A DNA stretch of 16,587 bases. It comes from CAYNNP01 sp964398215. Lineage in GTDB: Bacteria; Planctomycetota; Planctomycetia; Pirellulales; Pirellulaceae. A model generated the notes under the pieces. The model was given only the letters and a program-made list of their open reading frames with translations, was not told where the DNA came from and ran no database searches. Both the position numbers and the translations under genes were made by a program. Shown here one piece after another: positions 7,071 through 15,356 of the stretch; positions within the stretch are counted from its first letter, which is position 1, and each line of letters opens with the position of its first letter. The stretch is from contig CAYNNP010000146.1 in the NCBI GenBank assembly GCA_964398215.1, positions 1 to 16,587 on the forward strand, in the 5' to 3' direction.

Positions 7071-9875
7071 TTATTGATCCATTTGTTCGGCGAGTCGACG
7101 CAAGTACGTTTCGGCTTGGCGACGGTATCGAAGTGGAACGTCGCGTGCATTGGAACGCGAAGTTGTCGGTAAATCTATTTGCTGGAGCGGGGCCCCATCC
7201 ATACTGTTGCTGCCGTCACCGGCTGTGCCGCGTGCCGGTGCCAGCCTGCCGTCTTCACCGCGACCACGACCGGCGGGCTGTGCAAACGGTTGGTTTCCAT
7301 ACAGGCCAACATTTTGGCCTGTGTTTCCGCGTGTTGAGTAACCAGAGCTGGGACCCGAATTCAGCCCCATCTGATTCATCATTTTCTCCATCGCATTTTT
7401 TCCAGCTTGTTTCATGCCAGGAGCGAATTTCTTCTTCAAGCAATTGCCAGCTTGTTGGCCGTTGTTCTCAGACTGTTCCAGGAACTTCTCCATCTCTTGA
7501 AGTGCCGTTAGCGCTTTGGCGTAGCCATCGATCCCATTGAACTGGGCCATTGAAGTCCTGGCGCCGGCGAGTTCATCATCGATGGGGCTGTCGCGAACCG
7601 CTTGCACGAAATCCAACGAAGACTGCTTCAGTTCTTGTAGATCAGGATCATCGCCAAGTTTCTGAGCACTCGCTTCGATTTGGTCCAGCAGTTCGGCCAA
7701 CGAATCGCGAACTGCCGCCTCTTCTTCACGCAACTGAACCATTCGCTGCCGGTCCGCTTCGTCGCGCACCGATTCTTGATCGCGAAACTGGTCCAGTTGA
7801 TCGACCAAAGCACGTTGACGAGCGACCAGCTGTGCGAACTTTGATTCAGCAGCAATCAAAGGAGCGATCTTGCGAAGCGCTTCCATCGGTTGACCAACTT
7901 GTTCGTCTTGCTTCTTGCGTATCTCGTCAAGTTGTTTTTGCAGTTGATCGGCCTGTTCCTTCAGCGATTTTCCGTCTTTTGACGCGTTCTCGCTAGCCGC
8001 CGCCGCATCGCGTAATTGCTGGGCCTGCTTGCGTAAAAGTTCACTCCATTGTTTATCGATCTCCAACGGCAACTCTTGCTTGGACAACTCGTCTAACTTG
8101 TCCGCAACGTCTTTCATCTTTTGCTGCAACTGCTGCATGCGTTCTTTCAGTTTCTGTTGTTGCTCTTTGTCATTGGGGTCAGCGTTATCGATTTCCTTTT
8201 GCAACTCGGCGGCTTCGGTGGCCAACTGATCCATCATGCGACGCGCCTGCTTGAACTTATTCTCAAGCATTTGTTGTCCCTTTCGGGCAGCCACCATGCG
8301 GTTGAAGTCACTTTGGCTAATGATTTCGATCTCGGTCAACGGACTCTCGCCGCCTTGCGAAAGATTCGGACGCGTATCATCCACCCGGGCGAACAACGTC
8401 AACTTATCGCCTGCTTCTAAACCGAAAGATTCCAGCGGCAGCATCGAACCACCCTGGACGACTCGCGATTTGTCAGCCGGCAGATCCACGGGAATCGGAC
8501 GCGAACCATCGATGATTCGGTACAACCGCATGCGAGCGATCCCATAGTCATCTTCGCCAACCACGGCGACTGGAATTTTGGTCGTCGGCGTGGCATACGA
8601 TCGCTGGCGTGGTTGAGTGATGCGGGCGATCGGCGGCTCATCGACCAACAATTCAACTTCGATCGGGACTTCCCATTCGCTTTCGACACCGTTGGTACCT
8701 TTGACCGATACATGCCATTGGCCGCTGCGTAGGATTTCGGTTGGCCCAGTGACTTGCTGTGGATCGTTCGGCGATACCGCCAAATCGACGATCGTCGGTT
8801 CTTCGTTTTTACCATTCTCGATTCGCACCGTTCCGCCGCTCAGAGGTCGCGTGGCAAGAATCGAAAACAGAACTTGCGTGCCAGAAAGTCCCTCCAACGC
8901 GTCTTGCGGATGACGCCCTTTTCTGGCTGGCAAATTCGTGTAAGCAGGCGGCGTGATCGTATAGGCGATCTCTTCAATTTTGGGCGCATCCAGCACTTGG
9001 ATGTTGTACGTTTCGCTACGTCCGCGATCTGCGGTGACAAAGTAGCGGGTCGACTCTAGCACGCGCGGCAAGACGGCTTGCCATTTGCCGCCTGAACGCG
9101 GAAACATATCCACGGACTTGGATTCGGCTGTATCTGGTTCGCCGATTACCAATTTTGCTTGTTCGACCGATCCTCCCGTGATCTCCACGGTTACTTCCAG
9201 CGGTTGCCCATAAGTAAGCGTGACATCGCCGGGCGACACCGAAAACTGTAGCGGCGTGTACGGTGGCGTATCGACTGTTGGCGAGAAAAGTCTTTTGGTC
9301 GAAGTCGAAAAGGCATTGGGCGCGAAAAAACCAAACATCATCAACACAACCGCGACCGCCGCAGCGATCGTTGCGCTGCGTTTGGCGATCGACCAAGGCG
9401 CTGCGTCACTGGAGTCAACGTTGGCGGCACGCTGTGACGCTTGGCTGACGGCGACCGAAGCGATTCCGCGGGCCAGCGGCGACAGTTCGGATCGCGAATC
9501 GTTTGCCAAGTCACGTTCGTTGATCATGTCCAAACCCGAAAGGATTTGACCGCCGGTTCCGCCAACTTGATCCAAACGCTTGGCGACGCTGACTTTGTTG
9601 GTATCCGAAAACCGCCGATAGATCAGCCAACCGAACAAGCCCAGGCCAACCAATACGGTTAGCGGCACGATGACTTGCCGGACACCGATTGGCAATTGCC
9701 AAATGATGTCCAACCACGCAAACGTCAGCAGCGCTATTCCCAGCGCCGCAAGTAACCAACAAACAGAATCGCAGATGCCAATGGCGCGCATGCGATTCGC
9801 AACCGATTGCAGTCGGCTTTGCAATGACGCTTGGTGATCAACGCCAGAGTCCGGTGAAGAGACAACGCTAGCCAT
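7071..9875 (-). CDS. Membrane-anchored coiled-coil protein, DUF4175-like
   Basis: The 934-residue protein has an N-terminal membrane hairpin (about residues 34-55 and 65-87), a cytoplasmic loop, and a third membrane segment (about 165-186). An extracytoplasmic region with beta-sandwich character follows (200-520), including TPPAYTN (308-314) and PPIARI. Residues 523-760 are a long charged coiled coil rich in Gln, Lys and Glu, with few glycines or prolines. Residues 835-900 are Gly/Ser/Asn/Arg-rich with GRGRG. A short C-terminal helix VPLRYRRQAETYLRRLAEQ (913-931) ends it. This layout matches the DUF4175 type encoded beside BatA/VWA genes in planctomycetes. The ATG at 9875 has GAGG 8 nt upstream, and the stop is one base before the DUF4159 start. 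It is probably a structural or tethering subunit that projects from the membrane. No catalytic motif is visible. Confidence 0.85.
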   Translation of the reverse strand: MASVVSSPDSGVDHQASLQSRLQSVANRMRAIGICDSVCWLLAALGIALLTFAWLDIIWQLPIGVRQVIVPLTVLVGLGLFGWLIYRRFSDTNKVSVAKRLDQVGGTGGQILSGLDMINERDLANDSRSELSPLARGIASVAVSQASQRAANVDSSDAAPWSIAKRSATIAAAVAVVLMMFGFFAPNAFSTSTKRLFSPTVDTPPYTPLQFSVSPGDVTLTYGQPLEVTVEITGGSVEQAKLVIGEPDTAESKSVDMFPRSGGKWQAVLPRVLESTRYFVTADRGRSETYNIQVLDAPKIEEIAYTITPPAYTNLPARKGRHPQDALEGLSGTQVLFSILATRPLSGGTVRIENGKNEEPTIVDLAVSPNDPQQVTGPTEILRSGQWHVSVKGTNGVESEWEVPIEVELLVDEPPIARITQPRQRSYATPTTKIPVAVVGEDDYGIARMRLYRIIDGSRPIPVDLPADKSRVVQGGSMLPLESFGLEAGDKLTLFARVDDTRPNLSQGGESPLTEIEIISQSDFNRMVAARKGQQMLENKFKQARRMMDQLATEAAELQKEIDNADPNDKEQQQKLKERMQQLQQKMKDVADKLDELSKQELPLEIDKQWSELLRKQAQQLRDAAAASENASKDGKSLKEQADQLQKQLDEIRKKQDEQVGQPMEALRKIAPLIAAESKFAQLVARQRALVDQLDQFRDQESVRDEADRQRMVQLREEEAAVRDSLAELLDQIEASAQKLGDDPDLQELKQSSLDFVQAVRDSPIDDELAGARTSMAQFNGIDGYAKALTALQEMEKFLEQSENNGQQAGNCLKKKFAPGMKQAGKNAMEKMMNQMGLNSGPSSGYSTRGNTGQNVGLYGNQPFAQPAGRGRGEDGRLAPARGTAGDGSNSMDGAPLQQIDLPTTSRSNARDVPLRYRRQAETYLRRLAEQMDQ

Positions 9876-9908
9876 GCATTGGGCCTCGAAAATGCGAGTT
9901 GTTCATTA

Positions 9909-12254
9909 CTATACCAATCCGTTTTGTCGTCTGACGGTCCACGCGGCTGTCCACAATCCCAGCACGCCAAGTAGCACCCACCACCGATCCCAAGCAGGAG
10001 TCCGCTGTGTTTCGATCGGTAAACCGTCGATCAATTGTTGGTGGATCGTTTCTGCGATCACATTCGCATCGTCCGCCGCAAGCATCTGACCGCCACTTTG
10101 TTTTGCGATCGCAGTCAACAAATCGTCTCGCGGATTCAGTTCTAATCTTTCGGTGATCGGTTGTCGAACTTCGAATGCTGTCACCGATCGATCGTTCGGG
10201 TCAGCGTCGGCCAAAGTCGCTCGATAGCTGCCCGGAGCAAGTTCGCCAAACCGGGCTTGATAAACACCCGGTTGGTCACCTGCTGGTTCGCAAATGATCG
10301 GCGTCACAGTCTCGTCGCCGTCGCGAGAAAGGTTGACCGTCGGCATGTTTTCTTGCGAAACACCATCACGAACAAGCAACGTTGCGATCGCCGACTCGTC
10401 CGTACTGAATCGCAACTGTTCGCTTTGTAGTGCGCGGTTTTGGCCGGGCGACAACGCAACTCGCGACACCAGCCACTGCAGCAAACCATTCCAAACGCTT
10501 GAGTAGGTTTCTTCGGCTGCAGCAAACTCCGGCGCCAACAGCGCCCAACGCCACATCCCCGCACCTTCGACCACGACCGTGCGACCGGCTCCGTAAGGTT
10601 GGTAGGTCACGATGGGAATCGAATTTGCACCATCATCACTGGTCGCCAAAACTCTGGGCAAACCACCGCGCGTTTCCGGAGCCGCCGACGTTACCAGCGA
10701 CGGCATCGATGCCAGTGGATCCGAATCGGTAGCCGCTAGCCAACCTTCCGACTCAGACTCTTCGGTGACCTGCGCCCGAAATCGCCGTTCGCTGCCCCGC
10801 GTCCATTTGACAGGCAGCATGCGGCCAAGTTTTTCTGACAGCGTTGACTGTGGTGTGCCGCGAGCACAAACTAACGATCCACCTTGGGTGGCAACCCAGT
10901 TGCGCAGCCGGGTCAATGTGTTTTCATCCAAATAAGCTTCGGAGTCGCGGCCAAGCACAATCACTTGGTACTTCTGCAACGCCTCTGCCGTCCCCAAAAT
11001 GGATGCGGGTGTTGCAAGAATCTGCCAGCTTGGTTTGTCATCGGCTTTGACTTCCGCATCGTCTTTCGATTCGGCGTCGGCTGGCTTTTTTGGCGCACTG
11101 CCCGGTTGGTCGAAGACTTGCGTGCGATGCATGAAGCGGTCTTCGCGCAACATCACCAAACTTTCCAATTCAATCGACGGGTCCGTCGAAAGATTGCGTG
11201 CCAGAAACTTGCTGTCCCAATATGGTTTGCCTTCCAAAAGCAACACGCCGATGGGAGAGTCAATCACGCGCACCAACAAACTCAATCGGTTGTCGTCCTT
11301 GGTTGCTTCGCCGGGCAGCTCGCCAACTTGAACACTGTAACGATACAGCCCTGGTGCATCGGGCGTGGCCATGAACGAAACTTCTTGTGTGTCATCGGTT
11401 TTTAGGATCACCCTTTGCGTTTCGATGTCTTCGCCGTTGCGTGACAAGACGACTTCGACGGGTGCCGGGTCGAATCCGCGGCTAACGATTTTGGCTGATA
11501 GTTGCACCGGTTGATCGACAAACGCAAGCCGGCTGCCCGCGTCACTTTCTAAAGACAAATTTTTGACAACCACGCTCTTGGCCACCGAGATCGGAAACAC
11601 CGGCGCTCCGCGACTGCGTGCTGCCTGTGCCGCGGCGACCGCGCGGCGGGTTGGGCCAACGTTGTGGATTCCGTCACTGATCAACACGACCGCTTGCCCG
11701 CGAGGCCGATCGCTTTGGGCGGCCATTGCGATCGCGGTTGCCAAGTCCGTTCGTTTTCCAAGTTCACTGGGCGTTTCGGCTTTATCGCTCGCCCCGCGCG
11801 CCGCAGCGTCGAATGTGACGAGCCGTTTTTCAAAAGAATCGTCGAACGCCGCAGTGACTTTGTCGGCCAATGCTCTGGCGCGTTCCAATCGAGTTGCTGT
11901 GTCGCCTTCGGTGTCGGCAACGTCCATGCTGGCGGATGTGTCGATCAAAACCGTCACCAGCGGTCGACCTTCTGGTGGCGGCAGCGGCTGGACCCAAGTC
12001 GGATTCAACAACAAGATCAACGGAATCGATCCAGCGATCAACATGATTCCCAGAACCCATGTTCGTCGCGCCGTGGGGATCACACCTTTTGAACGAACGA
12101 CATAGACGACCCAAACAACAGCAAACACGAACGCCAGCGCCAACCAGAGCGGCAGCGATACACGCGGTTGCCAATCCAGCCAGCCCAACGGCAACGCAAA
12201 CGGCTGGCCACCAAGCGTTGGAAGTGATTCGGAAATGCTGAACAGATCGATCAA
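9909..12254 (-). CDS. Membrane VWA protein with glutamine-amidotransferase-like domain
   Basis: The 781-residue protein has two N-terminal membrane helices (about 35-52 and 66-83) and a VWA domain (99-230) with a complete MIDAS metal site: DTSAS at 105-109, Thr169 and Asp194 in LISDG. A beta-sandwich segment (230-330) precedes a glutamine-amidotransferase-like region (333-600) containing GVLLLEGKPYWDSKF and LRNWVATQGGSLVCARG. That region is interrupted by a charged low-complexity insert (about 383-408). A C-terminal membrane helix (about 752-775) ends it. No GATase Cys/His/Glu triad is evident, so this part is likely a binding fold. The only start consistent with the N-terminus is TTG at 12254, 10 nt after the BatA-like stop; no ATG or GTG is in frame nearby. 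It probably works with the BatA-like protein as the extracytoplasmic arm of the MoxR system. The exact role is unknown. Confidence 0.87.
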   Translation of the reverse strand: MIDLFSISESLPTLGGQPFALPLGWLDWQPRVSLPLWLALAFVFAVVWVVYVVRSKGVIPTARRTWVLGIMLIAGSIPLILLLNPTWVQPLPPPEGRPLVTVLIDTSASMDVADTEGDTATRLERARALADKVTAAFDDSFEKRLVTFDAAARGASDKAETPSELGKRTDLATAIAMAAQSDRPRGQAVVLISDGIHNVGPTRRAVAAAQAARSRGAPVFPISVAKSVVVKNLSLESDAGSRLAFVDQPVQLSAKIVSRGFDPAPVEVVLSRNGEDIETQRVILKTDDTQEVSFMATPDAPGLYRYSVQVGELPGEATKDDNRLSLLVRVIDSPIGVLLLEGKPYWDSKFLARNLSTDPSIELESLVMLREDRFMHRTQVFDQPGSAPKKPADAESKDDAEVKADDKPSWQILATPASILGTAEALQKYQVIVLGRDSEAYLDENTLTRLRNWVATQGGSLVCARGTPQSTLSEKLGRMLPVKWTRGSERRFRAQVTEESESEGWLAATDSDPLASMPSLVTSAAPETRGGLPRVLATSDDGANSIPIVTYQPYGAGRTVVVEGAGMWRWALLAPEFAAAEETYSSVWNGLLQWLVSRVALSPGQNRALQSEQLRFSTDESAIATLLVRDGVSQENMPTVNLSRDGDETVTPIICEPAGDQPGVYQARFGELAPGSYRATLADADPNDRSVTAFEVRQPITERLELNPRDDLLTAIAKQSGGQMLAADDANVIAETIHQQLIDGLPIETQRTPAWDRWWVLLGVLGLWTAAWTVRRQNGLV

Positions 12255-12264
12255 AGGTTTCGAC

Positions 12265-14373
12265 TCATGAACGAAAGGAAATCAAAATGCCAAGTTCAGT
12301 GACCACACAACCAAGCATCGCGAGCGCTGCCCAAACCCAAAGCGTGTCCGATTGTGCCCCTTCGGCGCCCGCTTTCTGAAACTGCAATTCGCGACCGCCC
12401 GATAAACGCGACACCAAAACGTCTTCGGAAATCGTCCGCAAATCCTGTTCGGCAGGATCGCTCCGCACCGCTTCGGCCCACAGCGTTTTGTCTTCTGCAT
12501 CCACAACCCGATACACACCCACTTTGGTTGTCGTCGGCCAACTCCAGACAAGCATCGAATCTTGGTTAAGAATCCGCCCCGTTGAAACTGCCTCGTCATT
12601 ATTTGCACCAACCCGGCTGATCGTTAGCACGTCGGGATTTCCGGAATCACCCGGCAGCGAACGAACAATCGGGTTGCCAGCGATCGTTCCCGCAGCACTG
12701 CCGCCCGATTCAGTTAAACGGTTAATCGTCTCGATCAGTAGCGGCACAAAACCTGCTTGAAAGGCCACGTTACTCTTGGCAAGATCAGCATTCAGCACCG
12801 CCAACTTTCCCGCGCCGACTTGAGTGAAGTACAGCAGCGCCGATCGATCACTTAGCGTCGCCGCCACGGAATCGACGCCTGCGTTGGCGAGTGTTCGCGT
12901 CGGCAGCCCGCCAGCAAAACGCCACGACGCGGTAGTTACTTTTAAACTGTCACCAAACGCATTGAACGGCTCGCTTGCCGAATCGATCTCCTGCATGCGT
13001 AAATCCTTGCGGCGATCCGACTCAAGCGACGCGACCAATTCCACCGGCGGCTGCATGTCGCTACCAAGTTCTTTTTGCATCGCTTGCAGATTGTTCGCGT
13101 CCGAAGGCCCACGAGCGACATACAAAATCGATTTTCCGCGACGCAACCACGATGCTGCCCGTTTGACCGCCGTTTCATCCCACGCTTGCACATCCGTCAC
13201 GATCCAAACTTGCGCCGCTTGCGCCGCCGGCGTATCCAAAGTCGCCGGTGACACCGATGCTAAAAATTCATCCTCCAAAATCCCGTCGTCACTCTCTTCA
13301 CCGCGCGAGAGAACTTGCGAGATAAAGAAAGCACCGCTGGGCGCGTTCCGTCTGGCTTCGGTGACGATCGCCAATCGCTGTTCCGGTCGGACGCCAAAAG
13401 CCAACGGCATCTGATCGTCAGCCGGTAGCGAATCATTAACGTCAACCAACTTCACCGCTCCCGTTTGCCAACCCGAACCTTGCCATTGAACGGGGATCTG
13501 CAAAGTCGTTTCGCTCTGCGGCGAAAGCGTCGCACTTGACTGTTGATTGATGCGCCCCAGTTGCAAACGACATTGGACCTGACGCGAATCGTCACTGTGG
13601 TTGGCGATGTCGACCAGCACGGTGACGGTTTTGCCAACCGTCGGCGCGGACGACAAACGGACTTGTTGGATCGCCAGATTGCCAAGCGGTTTGCTGTCGC
13701 CGATCGAAACCAATCGCACTTTGGTGTCCGCTGGTAACTGAGAAAAATCAGCCCGCGCCCAACTGCTCCTTTGAAAATCGCTGACGATCACTAACTCTCG
13801 AATCGCATCGGGCGACGACGAAGCAAACTGTTGACTGACCGCTTCAAAGGCTTTGGCGGTATCGAATCCCATCGGCGAAACCGCGGCATCCGAAAGACGT
13901 TCGCGAAGCAGCCCGAAATTCGCACTTGGGGTTTGGAAAACACTTTGAGTGTTGGCTGATGCGAACATCAAATTCGCAGCAAGACCAGGTTTGTATTGCA
14001 GTTCTTTTGCGGTCTCTGCACGCGCTTGATCGAATCGCGTCGCTGGTCCATCGATCGCAGCCATGCTCTGGCTGACATCCAACAACACAATCTTGACTCG
14101 ATCGGCGCCGTCATCATCATTGGCAGTAGAATCGCCGCCGAAAAAAGGTCTCGCGATCGCCAGCGCCAACATCGCGACGGCTAACGAACGAAACAGCAGC
14201 ACCAAAAAATCACGCAGCCGATCTTTGCTGCGGCGCTGATGCAATGCATCGCTGACCAGCCGGATCGTGCTAAGGGGCATCCGCTGCGGTTTTGGCCGCG
14301 TCAAAAAATGCACGACGACCGGAATCGCGGCGCCAAGCAAACCGATGACCAACAAGAACGGATTCACAAACAT
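12265..14373 (-). CDS. BatA-like membrane VWA protein
   Basis: The 702-residue protein opens with the N-terminal double-membrane-helix domain of BatA (aerotolerance regulator type): NPFLLV, a first helix ending in IPVVVHFL (about 5-25), then a second helix (55-77). A VWA domain follows (93-225) with MIDAS DVSQS at 99-103, Thr172 and Asp199 in IVSDF. Residues 230-330 form a CARDB- or immunoglobulin-like beta region. Residues 332-600 resemble a glutamine-amidotransferase-like fold (VWIVTD, SWLRRGKSILYVARG). A last membrane helix lies at about 678-698. Bat proteins were linked to oxygen tolerance in Bacteroides and are thought to act with MoxR ATPases in the envelope. The ATG lies 6 nt after the DUF58 stop. 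Canonical BatA is about half this length, so this is the extended planctomycete form. The family call is firm; the client is unknown. Confidence 0.9.
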   Translation of the reverse strand: MFVNPFLLVIGLLGAAIPVVVHFLTRPKPQRMPLSTIRLVSDALHQRRSKDRLRDFLVLLFRSLAVAMLALAIARPFFGGDSTANDDDGADRVKIVLLDVSQSMAAIDGPATRFDQARAETAKELQYKPGLAANLMFASANTQSVFQTPSANFGLLRERLSDAAVSPMGFDTAKAFEAVSQQFASSSPDAIRELVIVSDFQRSSWARADFSQLPADTKVRLVSIGDSKPLGNLAIQQVRLSSAPTVGKTVTVLVDIANHSDDSRQVQCRLQLGRINQQSSATLSPQSETTLQIPVQWQGSGWQTGAVKLVDVNDSLPADDQMPLAFGVRPEQRLAIVTEARRNAPSGAFFISQVLSRGEESDDGILEDEFLASVSPATLDTPAAQAAQVWIVTDVQAWDETAVKRAASWLRRGKSILYVARGPSDANNLQAMQKELGSDMQPPVELVASLESDRRKDLRMQEIDSASEPFNAFGDSLKVTTASWRFAGGLPTRTLANAGVDSVAATLSDRSALLYFTQVGAGKLAVLNADLAKSNVAFQAGFVPLLIETINRLTESGGSAAGTIAGNPIVRSLPGDSGNPDVLTISRVGANNDEAVSTGRILNQDSMLVWSWPTTTKVGVYRVVDAEDKTLWAEAVRSDPAEQDLRTISEDVLVSRLSGGRELQFQKAGAEGAQSDTLWVWAALAMLGCVVTELGILISFRS

Positions 14374-14379
14374 ACGCCG

Positions 14380-15354
14380 TTACCCCGCTCTTTGCACAAG
14401 GAACTGGCCGAGCGTATCCAAGTAGCTGGTCGCGGTGCTGATGGCGCGATAATCCGCGCCGATCGCAGTCGCAATGCTTCGCGTCTTATCCAAATGTTCG
14501 CGCCAACGACGCCCATACAACTCTTGGATTTCGCCAACGCGACAACGAACGCTCGCTTCGCCCTCGAGTCCTTCGAATTGAAACGCGACACCTTCGGGCA
14601 ACGATTCTTCGGCGGGATGAATCAAGTGCAGCGCGACGATCTCCCAACCTCGGTGCCGTAGCTTTCGCAGCGACGCCGTCAATTCGCGTGGATCGTCGAT
14701 CAGAAAATCGCTCATCAACATCAAGACACCACGTCCAGAAACGCGGCCAATGATTTCGTCCAAACCTTCGGCCAATTTCGACTCACCGCGAGGCTGAATC
14801 TCCTCGATCGCTTCGTACAAACCCTGTGCATGCGAACTGGTGCTACCCGGCGGATGATAAGAATGCAAGCCGTCACCGATCAATGCAAGTCCCGCTTGGT
14901 CGCCACCACGCGTGATCAGATGAGTCAGCGCTGTCGTGAAATATTGCGAGTAAGTTAGTTTGTCGGGAGCTTGTTTTGTTGTGGTCAGCTGGGTTGCTTT
15001 GCGCTTAAGCCAACCGGTCGCAGCGGACTCGGCGGGCTTGCCATCGAACTGCATCGAACCACTGCAATCGATCACCGACAAACAAGCCAAGTTCGTGTCT
15101 TCTTGAAATCGCTTGATATATTTGCGTCCGGTCCTACCCAGTACACGCCAGTCCAACCGGCGCAGATCATCACCGGGCGTGTACGGTCGGTAGTCAGCAA
15201 ATTCGCCACTACCGCCCATCGCGCGCGAACGATGGCGACCGCTGTAGGGGCCGTCGACACGATTGGGCGTGACAAAGCGCATGTGTTCAAGTGCAACGAG
15301 CTGCCGCAGTTCAAGAAATCGCGATGTCGCTGCTTGGGAGTCAGCCGAGCTCAC
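14380..15354 (-). CDS. DUF58 / VWA-fold protein, MoxR partner
   Basis: The 324-residue product has the DUF58 signature: GSGEFADYRPYTPGDDLRRL (48-67), then DWRVLGRTGRKYIKRF, ending in a von Willebrand factor A-like fold. The metal-binding MIDAS sequence DCSGS (96-100) and a later MSDFLID (214-220) are intact. There are no membrane segments, so it should be cytoplasmic or peripheral. A segment rich in Lys and Thr (104-137) between MIDAS and the next helix looks longer than in many DUF58 proteins. DUF58 genes almost always follow moxR and are thought to present or bind clients of the AAA+ ring through the MIDAS metal. The start is GTG, only 2 nt after the moxR stop, with weak ribosome binding (AAGG), so translation is probably coupled to moxR. 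Confidence 0.93.
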   Translation of the reverse strand: MSSADSQAATSRFLELRQLVALEHMRFVTPNRVDGPYSGRHRSRAMGGSGEFADYRPYTPGDDLRRLDWRVLGRTGRKYIKRFQEDTNLACLSVIDCSGSMQFDGKPAESAATGWLKRKATQLTTTKQAPDKLTYSQYFTTALTHLITRGGDQAGLALIGDGLHSYHPPGSTSSHAQGLYEAIEEIQPRGESKLAEGLDEIIGRVSGRGVLMLMSDFLIDDPRELTASLRKLRHRGWEIVALHLIHPAEESLPEGVAFQFEGLEGEASVRCRVGEIQELYGRRWREHLDKTRSIATAIGADYRAISTATSYLDTLGQFLVQRAG

Positions 15355-15356
15355 GA

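Noticed and set aside
7070..7150. Longer N-terminus for the DUF4159 gene
   Set aside because: It would overlap the preceding gene by 80 nt and place 27 residues before a clear signal peptide. The ATG at 7069 couples neatly to the upstream stop.
6818..7540. Plus-strand open frame of 240 codons
   Set aside because: It spans the DUF4175-like and DUF4159 junction in antisense. It has Cys/His/Arg-rich shadow composition and no ribosome site.
11563..12105. Plus-strand open frame of 180 codons
   Set aside because: It is antisense to the VWA and membrane part of the second VWA gene. Its composition is Ala/Thr/Ser-rich without motifs, and the minus-strand frame has clear MIDAS and membrane features.
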